From positions 4,990,604 through 5,054,603 of the forward strand of contig NW_004624843.1 in NCBI RefSeq assembly GCF_000247695.1: 64,000 bases of DNA, read 5' to 3'. The notes below the pieces were generated by a model. That model was not told where the DNA came from and did not search any database. It was given only the letters and a program-made list of their open reading frames with translations. Origin of the DNA: Heterocephalus glaber. Taxonomy: Eukaryota > Chordata > Mammalia > Rodentia > Bathyergidae. Below are positions 44,877 through 55,969 of the stretch, in pieces; position 1 is the stretch's first letter; each line of letters opens with the position of its first letter. Position numbers and translations under genes: made by a program.

Positions 44877-45178
44877 AAGAAATACAGTACCACAGATACT
44901 GTTGAAGCTACTTGTGTGTTCTCCTCTATCATAACCCCAAACTTTTCCCCTAGAGATAACCAGAGTCTTATATATTCTAATCAAAATACGCATTTAAAAG
45001 TAATTTGCCCATGTTTATATCCTTAATTAATGTTACTTAGCTTTACCATCTTCTGTTCTTCTATGACTTGTACTTTTTCACTTAACATGTTTGATGCATA
45101 ATATTTGTATTTCCTGAAATATGACACAACTTACTTATTCTAGCAATGGACAGTTGAGACGAATTGAGATTTCTGCTA

Positions 45179-45277
45179 TTTTTTTTTTTCTTTCTTTTTT
45201 TTTTTTGGTATCAGGGATCGAACTCGGGACCTTGCACTTGCGAGGCAGGTGCTGGAACCACTGAGCTAAATCCGCGA
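45179..45277 (-). mobile_element. ID-type SINE lacking its 5' GGGGCC
   Basis: Antisense copy with a long T/C tail. The element ends 'gagctaaatccgcga', so its first few bases are lost or replaced. Target-site duplication tgagatttctg at 45165-45175 and 45278-45288. Confidence 0.9.
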
Positions 45278-45367
45278 TGAGATTTCTGATATTATAAACA
45301 GTGCTCCCACAAACATTCCAGTGCTTAAGTTTTTCTAGAATTTAATTAAAAGTGAAGTTATTGGACG

Positions 45368-45371
45368 ATAC

Positions 45372-45402
<31 letters not shown>

Positions 45403-45404
45403 TT
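45368..45404. repeat. AT microsatellite
   Basis: (AT)n broken once (tatatataatatatat), about 37 bases. Confidence 0.9.
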
Positions 45405-46650
45405 TACTGCACAGTTTTATAGCTGAGCCATTTTCCACAGTGCTTGTACCCATTTTTAGTCCATTGCTAATGAGAACTAGAAAGTATCATATGAAAGTTA
45501 CCTTTGCTTCATTCTTATCATCACTTGATATTGTGAGATTCAATTTTTGCCTATCAAGTGAATATAAAATGGCATATAATTATTATTTTAGTTTATTTTT
45601 CCTAATTACTAAGGAGATGGAGCCTCTTGCCATATATTTATAATCATATATTTTTCTTCTGGAGAGTGTTTTCATGTCTGCACTATTTTTAAACATGTTT
45701 TTTAGGTAATTTTAATTTGTAGAAATTGTGGAATGATACTGAGTTCCTTAATACTCTTTACCCATCTTCTCCTGTGTTACTGTAGAATAATTATCAAAGC
45801 TAAGAAATTAACTTTGGTACAGTGTTATTAAAGTCTACAACTACATAGATCACTGACATCTTTTGTTTTCTGTTCTAGAATCTGCTTCAAGAGCCCACAT
45901 TGCATTGTCACTGCTGTGTCTCCAATATGTGATAGTTCCTTAGTCTTTGTCTTTCATGAACTTAACATTTTTGCAGAGAAGGGGTTGGTGATTTTGTAGA
46001 ATATTTCTCTATTGGGATGTCCGATGTTTTCTTGTAATTGGCTTGAGATTAGAGACTATTGGGAAGTATGCCACAGAGGTGATGCGCATCTGATCACAAG
46101 GAATGGTTGTCAGTATGTACTGCTGGTGGCGGTCACTTGGCTGAGAAGGTACCTGCCAGGATTCCCAAATTACTATTTTTCCCTTGTAATTATTGTGTTA
46201 TATTTGAGAAGATTTTTTTGACATCATTTACTCTGTTTTGGCTTATTCTTGTTTTATCCACTTTAGCATTCACTGCTACTTTTTTCTATACATTTTTAAT
46301 TGAACTGTTTGTCATTTAATTTTTGTGAAATTTAAAAATATTCTAAAAAATAATCTTTTATAGTCACAGATACGGAAAATATAGTTTCCCCAGTTTATGA
46401 ATGGTCTTTCCATATTATTACTGATAGCTTCTGAAGTACAAGTGTTTTTAAAGTTGTATTTTCTAAACTTTTCCTCTTGGTGTAAGGAATTACAATTCAT
46501 TTTTGTATATTAATCCTATATCCAGCCATCTTGCTTGGTGCCTTTATTAATTTCAATGCTTTGGATGTATTTCTTTTGCATTTTCTATGTGGATAATCAC
46601 ATCATTGGTAAGTAATGACATTTATTTCTTCCATTCTAATTCCTGTAACT

Positions 46651-46946
46651 TCATGAGAGAACCCAGGGCCTCACACTCAACTACACATTCAGCCCTTTTC
46701 ATTTCTTATCTTGAGACAGGGCCTTGCTAAGTCACTAAGTTGCCCAGGCTGGACTTGAACTTGGTAGTCCTCCTGCTTCAGCCTGCCAGAGAGCTGGAAT
46801 TATAGACATGTGCCGCCACACCTGGCTTCTTTTTTACTTTCATTTGAGAAAGGGTCTTGCTAAGTCATGCAGGCTGGTCTTGAACTTGGGGTTCTCCTGT
46901 TAGCTCCTGGGTAGCTGGGATTACAAGCGTGTGCCAGTGTGCCTAG
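46651..46946 (-). mobile_element. Composite SINE: ID-B1-B1, antisense
   Basis: The left half has a degenerate reversed ID part (agagaacccagggcctcaca to cattcagccc) and a reversed B1 (ttgagacagggccttgctaa to gtgccgccacacctggctt). A second reversed B1 (agaaagggtcttgctaagtc to gtgtgccagtgtgcctag) follows. A target-like repeat ctaattcctgtaact (46636-46650) and ctaatccctgtagct (46947-46961) brackets the whole 296 bp, which suggests one insertion unit, or a B1 nested at the end. Confidence 0.7.
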
Positions 46947-46967
46947 CTAATCCCTGTAGCTAGCCAG

Positions 46968-47041
46968 CCTGCCTGCCTTCCTTCTTTCCCTTCCTCTCTC
47001 TCTTCCTTCCTTTCTTTTTTTCTCTTTCTTTCCTTTTTTTA
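46968..47041. repeat. Polypyrimidine (CT-rich) tract
   Basis: About 74 bases of almost pure C and T (cttcctctctctcttccttc and similar), a low-complexity tract that may derive from a SINE tail. Confidence 0.85.
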
Positions 47042-47045
47042 ATCT

Positions 47046-48630
47046 TCCTGAACTGGAACCTCATAATTAGGAAGGAGATATTTTTCACACACCTAATTAA
47101 AGTTGTTCAGAGTAGGCAGTTTCTCTTATTTCAAATTTTTAAATATGTCAATAATATTGTTAATGTGGCAGCCAATTACTGATGGACTGGAGAGTTTATA
47201 AATACATGTCTTGGTTTTGTTTGATTTTATTATTCACGTTTTAAAAAAAGTTTTCCTTTGGAGTTTCAAGGAAAAATAATGTGCTTTTTTTCTAAGCTCT
47301 GAAGCATTAATTTGCTTATTCATGTATTCATTGAAACCAGCATATATTGGGCACCTGAGATAGACAAGTTTCAGTGAGATACAGAAATAAAGAAATGTTT
47401 ATCTTTCTTCTAGATGAATATTTTCCATCTACTGACAAAGACAAGATGGACCTGAAACACTGACACAGCTGTCAGGTGGCTCATTCCAGAAAGGAGATAG
47501 AGCTGAAATACAGAGATAGTGCTGTGGGGAGAGATCTAAGGGCCAGGGATAGCTTCCTGGCTTTGATGTTTTATTCTGTGAAGATGAAGCAAATAAGGCC
47601 TGTGTTTTATGAGCCTACCTCAACATGTTATCCTTAAGGGAATGCCTTTAGAATGTAAATCTATTGCCCGAGGAAGGCTGTTTATAGTATTACTATGCTC
47701 TAGATCCAGCAGTACCCTGTCTGTGTGTAGTGAATCCCTGCAAACCATCTGATGCTAGCAGTCCTGAAGTTTTCTTTTTGGTCATAAGAACCTCACATTT
47801 TCTGTTGCATTTGCTTTTCATAGATGATATTTTAAAACATTTTGCATTATGATGCTTTTAGCAGCAAGTGATAGGAAACTGGGTCCCAGAATGAGTTCAA
47901 TAAGGAGACTGTCCCATTACAAGTGAGAGTTTAGAGGCTGTACAGCTCTAGGCCCAGTAAAGTGAGGACTGATGTTATCAGGTTTCTCTTTGCTGTCCTC
48001 AGGGATCCAGTAGTGTTTTTCTTTGGGTGAGGAGACGCCTCCCAGTACAGTTAGGCTGTGAGTTTCCTCAGTCACAGGCCACACAAAGGGAAGCCTGGTC
48101 CACCAATCAGGCCTCTGATTACAGCCTCCAGGGGCACCTGGCACAGATCACATCACAGGCTCTACCTCTGGAGTGGAAGGCACGATGAACTCTCTGAATG
48201 GAAGAGGGTGAATGTTGGTAGGAAAGCAACCCTGGGCACTACAGTTTCTATTAGATTATAATGATTTTTTTTCTATAATTTTAAAATTAAAATATGCAGT
48301 TAGCATATTAAAGGAAGCTTAGACAATAGAGGAAATAGTCACTCATAATCCTTTCTCTAAAACATCCACACCATTTTTAGGTATTCCTTTTCAGGGTATT
48401 CATAAATACTTTTATGTAGCTATGTTATACTGTGTATAGCATTGTATATATTTTTCCATTTTATGTCCTCATTTCTACATTCCTATATCTGCAAAAGTCT
48501 TTTTCTAAAATGTGAAATAATAAATTTTACTATTTCACTAATTTTACTAGTTTACTGTTTACCACTGATGGAAGTCTAAATTACTTCTTTCACTTCCTAG
48601 CTGTGAAATCTTTTTGAATAAACCTTATTT
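47046..48630 (+). other. Intronic stretch, mostly unannotated
   Basis: 48260-48600 is AT-rich and has a faint L1 3'-end flavour. 47330-47400 ('gggcacctgagatagacaag') recalls the old 'gcaccta..tgtgccaggcac' repeats. Otherwise nothing. Confidence 0.4.
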
Positions 48631-48720
48631 ATTTATTTATTTTTTGGTACCGGGGATCGAACTCGTGTCCTTGCGCTTGCGCAGCAGGTGGCGAAACCAC
48701 TGAGCTAAATCCCCGGCCCT
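48631..48720 (-). mobile_element. ID-type SINE
   Basis: Near-consensus antisense copy (accggggatcgaactcgtgt) with an (ATTT)n/T tail. Exact target-site duplication aaaccttattt at 48620-48630 and 48721-48731. Confidence 0.93.
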
Positions 48721-48884
48721 AAACCTTATTTTTTTAGAACAATTTAAGACTTAAGGAAAATGGTCAAGGTAGTACAGTTCTTATATACTCCCCTCAATTA
48801 GTTTCCCCTTTTACTGACTTATTATTATGGTATGTTTGTTGCAATTAGTGAGCTTATATCAATACAGTATTATCAGAAATCCAT

Positions 48885-49415
48885 ACTTATATTAATCAGC
48901 TTTCTGTTGCTGTGGCAGAATACTGGACATAAACATTTTAAAGGAAGAAAGGATTTATTTTGGCTCATGGTTTCAGAGGTTTCAGTCCATGGTATGCTGG
49001 CTCCATTGCTTTTAGGCCTGTGGTAAGGCAGAAACATCATGGCGGAAGGGTGTGGTGGAGGAAAGCTGCTTACCTCAGGGCAGCCAGGAAGCAGAGAGAG
49101 AACCAGGGACAAAAGGGCCAGGAACCAGATTAGCTCTTATGACTTACTCCTTTCAACAAGGCCCCACCACCTAGGTTTTCATTTCTTCCCAATAATGCCA
49201 TCACTTTAGGATTTCATCAATTGGATTAATCCACTGATGAAATCAGAGCCTTTGTGATCCAATCACCCACCTCTAAATACATGAGACTTTTTTTTTTTGG
49301 TACCGGGAATAGAACTCGGATTCTTGCGCTTGCAAGTCAGGCACCACTGAGCTAAATCCCCGGCCCCTACATGAGACTTTTGAGGGAACAGTTAGGTCTA
49401 AATTTAAGCAATCCT
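48885..49415 (-). mobile_element. MaLR-type LTR, antisense, with nested ID
   Basis: 'ttaatcagctttctgttgct', 'ggatttattttggctcatgg', 'agaaacatcatggcggaagg', 'caaggccccaccacctaggt' and, after the nested ID element, 'gagggaacagttaggtctaa' follow the reverse order of MST/MT-like MaLR solo LTRs. No coding part. Confidence 0.7.
49292..49367 (-). mobile_element. ID-type SINE with internal deletion
   Basis: Antisense, nested in the LTR. The arm between the tRNA-like boxes is shortened (gcaagtcaggcaccactgag), losing about 7 bases. Exact target-site duplication tacatgagactttt at 49278-49291 and 49368-49381. Confidence 0.92.
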
Positions 49416-50489
49416 TTATACCAATTTTTAAAAATTATTATTGCTATTACTAATCTGTGTTCTTTTTTGTGTTCAGTGATCCCACATTACACTTAGTTGT
49501 CTTGTCTCTTGGGATTTTATGTAGCTTTGAGAGTTTTAAAATTCTTTCTAAAGGACATATTTTAATGTAGAGCAGGCTGATTTGTGGTTTTTAAGAGAAT
49601 TACCAGACATTTCTGGGCAACGTTGAGTTGTAGTTGTCCTAAAGCAGGCTTTGTCATCTTTCCTGACAGTGAATACAGAGACATAAATACTACTTTGAAA
49701 ACTGAGATATTGCATGAAAGGGCAAGTTACTTTCATGATTAAGCATCAATAAAATTTACATTGAAATTTAAAAAACAAAAGCAAACCCTTCTGTAAGACA
49801 TATATACAGTTGATACACCAGTTCCTTAGTAGATTTGACTTTTGTTTAGATCCTACATTATTGTGATTTTTAGGGAGAGAGCAGAGTTACATGTAAGCAG
49901 GTAGCACAGAAGTCTTTCTGGGGCACTGAAAGCCCCAAAGCATGAGCTCTTTCAACATGCTGACCTGTTAGATTTTTATCTCCTGTAAGCTCTTCAGCCT
50001 GTGCTGCTATTAAATATATCTCAGTGAAAACCTATAATAAATTTATTTTAATAAAGCACTTGAGAAATGTTCTCTAGAACTTAGTAAAATAAATGTTAAT
50101 TACTACAAATAGGAACTTGGAGTCATTGATCATATTTGGAAACCATAACTAAAATATAATTTTGTCTTTATAAGCCATGTTGTAATTTCAGTAAACAAAT
50201 TAAGATTCTTTGGACTTAGAATATAACGTGGTGAAAAATTTTGCCAGAACACAAAACACTAAATGAGGAAAAAATTTTTTGTCTTTAATTCCAATAAAGA
50301 CCCAGTGACTTCCCTGACAACTAATACAGGTCAGGCCTGTCACCTCCTGTTACACTTTCTTGACCCCTCCTCCACACCCGCAGGGCCCAGCACCCACAGT
50401 CTCCCCAGGCAACTCCTGGTTGTCCACATCAGCAAGTAATTTTCCAGAAAGGGTTTGTGAGAACAACATTCCTTGAGTTCCTGTATGTG
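49416..50489 (+). other. Intronic stretch without named features
   Basis: AT-rich, no gene or element recognised. Confidence 0.5.
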
Positions 50490-51000
50490 GAAATCTTTAT
50501 CTTTGAAATCTAGTAACTTCCTAAGACTATGTTTCGGTGATGATTTTCAGTTTTTCCTAAGATATGGTGTAGCCTTTCTGTCCATAAACCTGAATTTTCT
50601 TTTACTTTAGGAAAGTTATCTTTGTGATGCCTTTGCAAATGCTTTCTGTCCCTTGCCTGTAGACCTCCCTTCAGGAACACCAGCTGTACTGATGTTGGAT
50701 CTCCTTCTGTTGCCATTCACATCTGTTTTCTCTCTATAATCTTTTTGTTCCCTGAAGCCTTGTACTTGAACTTTCATTTTCCTCACTTTTCTCTATGATT
50801 CGTATTATTTTCAAATAGTGTCAGTTTTTCATTAGTTATTTCCAGTTTGACTGTCATATCTCTGGTTTCATTCTTTTCTTTTTATTTGCTGAGATCTAAA
50901 AACCTAGTTTTTCTCTCCTTTTGTGACTTATTCCTTATGTACTTGCATCTTTGATTCAAGTGTTTTACCTATGATAAAGTTTAATTTATTAGGCACAGCA
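50490..51000 (-). repeat. Possible decayed L1 ORF1 region, antisense
   Basis: 'ctttaggaaagttatctttg' then 'tgatgcctttgcaaatgctt' and 'gtactgatgttggatctcct' parallels, in order, the reversed ORF1 coiled-coil region of the L1 at 81-1820 ('gcttgggaagttttctgcca', 'tcacttctgtgaacag', 'accgatcagtcttatg'). Too diverged to be sure. Confidence 0.35.
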
Positions 51001-51084
51001 AGAGATTGGCAATAACTAAAATAAAATAATTATAACAATATATGTAGTAAAATTACCAGCATCAACTACTCTTTTGCTTTGGGA

Positions 51085-51185
51085 CCATTATTTTTTTTCT
51101 TAATACATCTTTGCAGTACATAATAATTACAAGTATCATGGGGAGTTGGTGCATGCACATAACACGTCTTAATTCTCTTTTCTGT
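51085..51185 (-). repeat. Short L1 3'-end copy, third instance
   Basis: 'tttgcagtacataataatta' then 'tatcatggggagttggtgca' and 'acataacacgtcttaatt' share the core with 13365-13460 and 14350-14490. Flanks 'tttgctttgggacc' (about 51071-51084 and 51187-51200) repeat exactly, a target-site duplication showing that this short piece inserted on its own. Confidence 0.7.
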
Positions 51186-51200
51186 CTTTGCTTTGGGACC

Positions 51201-52610
51201 TTGAACACAAGCTCTATGATACAGTGCAACTGGTCTGAAAACTGAGGCCTCAATGAAAGACAGGAAGCATACACAGTGGCTGTGCTAGACGAAAGGCTGA
51301 TCATGTCCTGAGTGTGAAAGAGCAAAATGGCACGAGATGCATCACAGTACTCAAGTGATACTCACTTTAAACTTATGAATTTTTTATTTCTGGAGTTTTT
51401 CATTCATAATTTCCAACCACAGTTGACTGAAGGTAACTAAAACCTTGGAAAGCAAAACAGTGAATAAGAGAGTCTACTGTAATGAATTCTTCCTGGGTTT
51501 TAGTGTTATACGTATCTCAGAAGCTGGATATCACGAAAGGCCTGTATGTCTGCCTTGTTAGGCTTTTTTCTCCTTTGGCCATGTGGGAATCAGTGTTGGC
51601 CATTTCATGTTATGGAGAATAGCACCCAGCCTCACAAGCTAGAGTAGGAAGGCCAGTGTGTTCTGAATGTGCCATCCATGTTGGTGAGTATGTTTCTTCT
51701 CATATCAGTGCAGTTCTCTAGTAAAGTGTTGGCGATACATCTCATTGCTTATTATCTTCTCAAAAACTATGTGTGCTCTCTGATTAATGAATGATTTAAC
51801 ACTATTAAGTAGAATCATGCCATTGTGTTTTATAGTTTAAACATGAACAATATTGGCAATTTCATGTGCTTTAACATCATATCTGATTACTTCTCATTCT
51901 TGAATCCTTACCTCTGAGTCATCTGCTCAGTTTTTTGGGAAGAAAGTCAGCAGTATGCTTTCTGCCTTTTTTATACCAGTCCTAGTTCTTGCACTCTCCA
52001 TTTCCGATTCAGAGAACTCATTAGAAATCGAGCCCAGGGTCTATTTTCATACATTTTGAGGCTAATATTGAGACTCAGATAACTCATGCCTGAATGAGTC
52101 TTCATGTAGTTGTTTCTATAAACATCAGGTGACCCTTAACTGGAATTCCAGTCTCTGTGTCAGCACAGTGCAGTTTCTTTTTTCCTTCATCTATCTATCT
52201 ATCTAGATCAACATATATACACAATCAGAAAATACAGTTAAATCTTGAAAAAATAAAAGTAAATTTGCACTTTGAAAACTTTTCTGAGGGATGGATCGTG
52301 AAACTTTATTGATAAGGCTTCCTTTCCAAAGGTATATTCCAACCACATTTACAGCCCATAAAATATCACACTTCCTTGTTGAGAAACAGAAACTGGCCAT
52401 TGTGTTGATGCTAATTTAAGAGAAATACAAGCCTCCTACCTGAGGCAAGTCCCGCATCTGAAGAATTTGATCAACACGATATCTACAAAACCTCAAGTCA
52501 ACAACCTACTTAAAGATCTGTAAGAAACTCAGAGGTTAGCTTTTGTAAGAAGCTGTTATGCATTTTTTCCTTCCCTTTCCTCTTCTCCTTGTTATAATCA
52601 ATGATATGGA
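51201..52610 (+). other. Intronic stretch without named features
   Basis: A short (ATCT)n at 52188-52206 is the only simple repeat. No gene seen. Confidence 0.5.
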
Positions 52611-52702
52611 TATTTATTTATTTATTTGGTACCAGGGATCTAACTCAGGACCTTGCACTTGCGAGGCAGGTGGCAGAACCACTGAGCTAAATCCCGGGCC
52701 CC
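52611..52702 (-). mobile_element. ID-type SINE
   Basis: Antisense copy with an (ATTT)n tail; A and B boxes recognisable (ctgagctaaatcccgggccc). The target duplication is unclear. Confidence 0.88.
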
Positions 52703-53545
52703 CGATTGATTTTTAAATGTTGGACAAATCCTACAGTATTTGGTCATGATATGTTATCCTTTTCATATAGCACTGAATTTTGTTTTCTTAATTTAATATT
52801 TAGTAGAATTCATTAGTGAAACCTTCTGGACCTGCAGTTTTCTTTACAGGAAGGTTGTAGACTATGCATTTAGTTTCTTTAATAGATATAGGAATGTTCA
52901 GACATAGACTTGTTCTTTTTTTAAGACTCCTAGGCAGTGTGTCTTCCCAGCACTCTGTCCCTGTCTCCCAGATGTTGAATTCGCCAGCGTAAAGTCATTT
53001 GTGGCTCACCTTTCCCTTTTGACGTCTGTAGGATGTGCAATGCTGTCCCCCTCACCCCCAGCACATCACTTGCCTTTCCTTGTTTTTCTCGATCAATCTG
53101 ACTAGAAATTTATCTATTTTTCCTTTCTTCATTTCCTACCCATTGATTCTTATTTTGTATCTTCTCTTTCTTTCTACTTATCTGGAATCTAAATTGGTCT
53201 TCTCTTCTGTTCTGTTTTTTTATTTTTCTTCCTTTCTTCGTACCGGGAATCAAACTCAGGATCTTGCACTTGCCAGGCAGGCGCGTCACCACTGAGCTAA
53301 ATCCCTGGCCCTTCTCTTCCATTTTCTAAGGTAGAAGTTTAGATTATCTATTTGACACTTTTCTTCTCTTTTAGTGTGAGCATTTAATGCTACAAATTTC
53401 CCTTGAAGCACTGCTTTGGTTGCTTCTCACAAATACTGATATGTTTTATCTTATTCAATTCAAAATATTTTCTCATTCTCTTTTTACTCCGTCCTTAACC
53501 CATCTGAGGTTTAATTTCTCTGTTTGGGGGTTTCCAGATAGCTCT
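52703..53545 (-). mobile_element. Old L1 ORF2 relic, antisense
   Basis: 'gaaaccttctggacctgcag', 'gtttctttaatagatatagg' and, beyond the nested ID, 'agcatttaatgctacaaatt' and 'gctttggttgcttctcacaa' are the complement of mid-ORF2 L1 sequence in order. No frame left. Confidence 0.7.
53208..53310 (-). mobile_element. ID-type SINE nested in old L1
   Basis: Antisense copy with a shortened middle (gccaggcaggcgcgtcacca). Target-site duplication cttctcttc at 53199-53207 and 53311-53319. Confidence 0.9.
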
Positions 53546-54543
53546 CTGTAATACTTTCCCCTTGTGTTTCTACTGTCTTGGCTTTTTGTTTGCTTTCTGG
53601 GAGGTCCCACTTGAGTTCGGGAAGGTGCTGGTCTGTGCCCACCTGGTGTGCGAGGAGCCTGCAGGTCAGTGCCCAAGTGCCTAGAACAGACTGCTGGGCG
53701 GTGCTCTTGGACTGTGGGCCACTCTGTCACAGCAGGCGTGAGCAAGGGGCCAGAGCTGAAGATCAGGGTTTGTCAAAAGTCTGCCTGTTAGGCAGCCAAC
53801 TCCCATGTACCACTGTGGACCCAAGAACTCTGGCAGCCCGGAGTGTGTTCTTTCGTGGGAGGCAGAGTTTTCTTCGTAGAAATCGGTGGCCCCAGAGAAA
53901 GTCCAAGCCAGAGCTATGCTCGTTGAGGAGAAGCTGGAGTAGCCTCCTGGATCCTGCTGGTAGAGGACTGCGTAGACCTGTGTGACAGAGGAGGGGCCTG
54001 CTTTGGTTTCACCCTTCACAGGGCAGCTACTGCAAGGCTCTGATCATGTTTCCTGCTGCCTGTCTATATTCCACACGTTGGATGTGTGCTCCGTGTGTGA
54101 TGTGACAGTGTTGTGAGAATAGAGTGCAGCCCGTTGTAGTACGCATATCGATGACCCACCGATCAGCTCTAATTGGGGATGCATGACTTAGGGTACAGGC
54201 ACTCTGCAGCTAATGAGTTGGCCAGTGCTGTCTTTGAAGGTGTTTACCAGAGCACTGGTGCACGTCTTTTATAATGTCAGTTTTGACTTCTCCATTGAAG
54301 GAGTCCCAAGAAAGGCCTGCTTTCCACAGAAAGGTAAAATTACACTGTGTTCATGGATTTCCCAAGACCAGAGTATCATGGTTTCTTCTGCCTGCCTCCT
54401 ATGCCATACACAGGTGATTGTATTCCTCCTGGTGGTGGGCCAGGAGATTTTAAAGATCTTCTTAACAACTGACTTTAAGAGAGGAGATGGGCCTACACCG
54501 CTTTTGCTCACTAACCCAGCTGTTCCCTCTGTTCTGTCCACAG
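53546..54543 (+). other. Last kilobase of intron 8
   Basis: No element recognised. A 135-codon frame at 53578-53985 shows no domain and mirrors a frame on the other strand. A second acceptor-like site (cctatgccatacacag at 54398-54413, followed by gtgatt) lies 130 bases before exon 9. Confidence 0.5.
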
Positions 54544-54717
54544 GCAGCTGGCTAAGAGTCTTGGGCAGGCCGGTGAAATCGAGCCTGAAACAGAGGGAAT
54601 ACTAACAGAGTATGGCGTCGATTTCTCTGATTTCTCTTCAGAAGTTCTGGAGTGTCTCCCTCGGAGCCTGCCCTGGACAATTCCACCTGAGGAGGTCAGC
54701 AAGAGAAGAGATCTGAG
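54544..54717 (+). CDS. DIS3L2: DIS3L2 exon 9: end of CSD2 and lead-in to RNB
   Basis: The first base completes the glycine codon from exon 8. It then reads [39 protein letters not shown] and [18 protein letters not shown], ending with AG of an arginine codon. The 174 nt (58 codons) equal human exon 9 (c.951-1124). The protein differs from the human one I recall at only a few places ([20 protein letters not shown]). By homology to DIS3 it forms the end of the second cold-shock domain and the helix leading into RNB. The catalytic aspartates (human D389, D391, D392) come in the next exon, outside the window. The acceptor (tgttctgtccacag) is good and the donor ag|gtaaac moderate. Skipping it would be in frame, and loss of this exon is a known human Perlman-syndrome/Wilms-tumour lesion. 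Confidence 0.96.
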
Positions 54718-55969
54718 GTAAACACCTGAAACCCTTTAAGGATGTCTGTCTCTGCCTTTCTGCCCTCTAACCACCAACATTCAGATTTATTTGAGAATTA
54801 GAGGCCAGCACATTATGGTGAAGACCAGGCCACTACCTGTTATATACAACTGGTACCCTAAGAGTGGTTTTTATATTTTTTAATGGTTGTGAAAAAATTA
54901 ATTATATTTCATCCAGTTTACATAGAAATTCAAATTGCAATGTTCGTAAAGTTGCGCTGGAGCTGTGTTTATTCCTGTGTGTGTTGCTTGCAGCTGTTTT
55001 GTACCCTAGCTGCAGGGTCAAGTCGTTGTAGTTGCAGCAGAGACCAGGTGGCCTGCAAAGTTGAAAATAGTTATACCCTGGCCTTGTTCCCAAGTTCGTT
55101 GCCCCGTTCTAGGTTATTCTCATTTGGGAAGATGCAAGTGCCGCTTCTCTTCTCCTTGCTGGACCCTGTCGATCTGGTCAAATGGAGGCAGTGCCCCTGG
55201 GTTGGAAGCGCTTCCTCTCACTGGGCCTCTCTAGGCACACAGCATAGGATTCAAGACCTCTGTGCTTGGAGCTTCATTTTAAAGCTTTACTTTTTGGTCT
55301 GGAATTTGTTGGAAAGTACTTTTGTGGTATTTTTATAACAACATCTTCTTTGAAGATGTTTCTTCATTGTGGGATGTTAGTTCTTTTCTGATATTTCTCT
55401 TCAGAATTCGGTTTCAGTCCTGGCACTCATCTTGGATGCCACATGGAGATATTTAGAACCAAGAAACTTTTCGTACAAGCACTGAGGCCGTGGAAGGGTT
55501 TGCTAAGGTTATCCCATGTCAGAGTCTTTCCACCGCACCGCTCACTCTGTGCCGCTGGCTTATGTACCTTCGGTCCTGGGCACCCGTTCCTGCACCGAGT
55601 TGGAGAATTCTCCTTCTCTTCCCCTCTTGTCATTGCGTCTTTCCAGAACTCATTGCTTTTTCCTTTTCTTGCTAGGGATAGACAAGGAAAAGGGGATAAT
55701 CAGCCTCCTTTCCTACTTGTCAGTGCGGCCGATGGGACACGTGTTGTACTTGAGGTCAGCTGGCCCAGTCTCCATCCTGGAGGTCAGGAGCAGACTCTTC
55801 CTGAGCACCTGCTGGAGCTCAGGGTCTGCGAGATCCGGGCTCCTCACCTTTGCCTCTTGGAGCTTCCCTCTCCTTATCTGTGAATTGCGAGGTTCACCTC
55901 CTGAGATCTTCACCTGAATTTGGGAATCTATAACAACATCATCATTAAATATGAGAAAAGAAAGTCAAA

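Larger units (their letters stand above)
44990..46635 (-). mobile_element. Ancient L1 relic, several pieces, antisense
   Basis: Old reversed L1-like sequence is suggested by 'gaagttattggacgatacat', 'ttatagctgagccattttcc', 'ttgatattgtgagattcaat' and 'cctatatccagccatcttgc'. The order agrees with the complement of an L1 3' half. Too decayed for a boundary; the middle part 45700-46320 is uncertain. Confidence 0.45.
37955..54543 (+). other. DIS3L2: DIS3L2 intron 8 (16.6 kb)
   Basis: From gtaggt to 'ccctctgttctgtccacag'. It contains seven young ID elements, two MaLR/L1 relic zones, B1 and B1-ID composites and one sequence gap. No nested gene is recognised. Confidence 0.9.

Noticed and set aside
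53578..53985. Open frame of 135 codons just before exon 9
   Set aside because: Mirrored by a frame on the other strand; low-information, Arg/Ser-rich translation without homology I know.
54398..54543. Alternative upstream acceptor for exon 9 (catacacag|gtgatt)
   Set aside because: The downstream acceptor tgttctgtccacag matches the human boundary and length exactly; the upstream site has a weaker tract and no supporting evidence.
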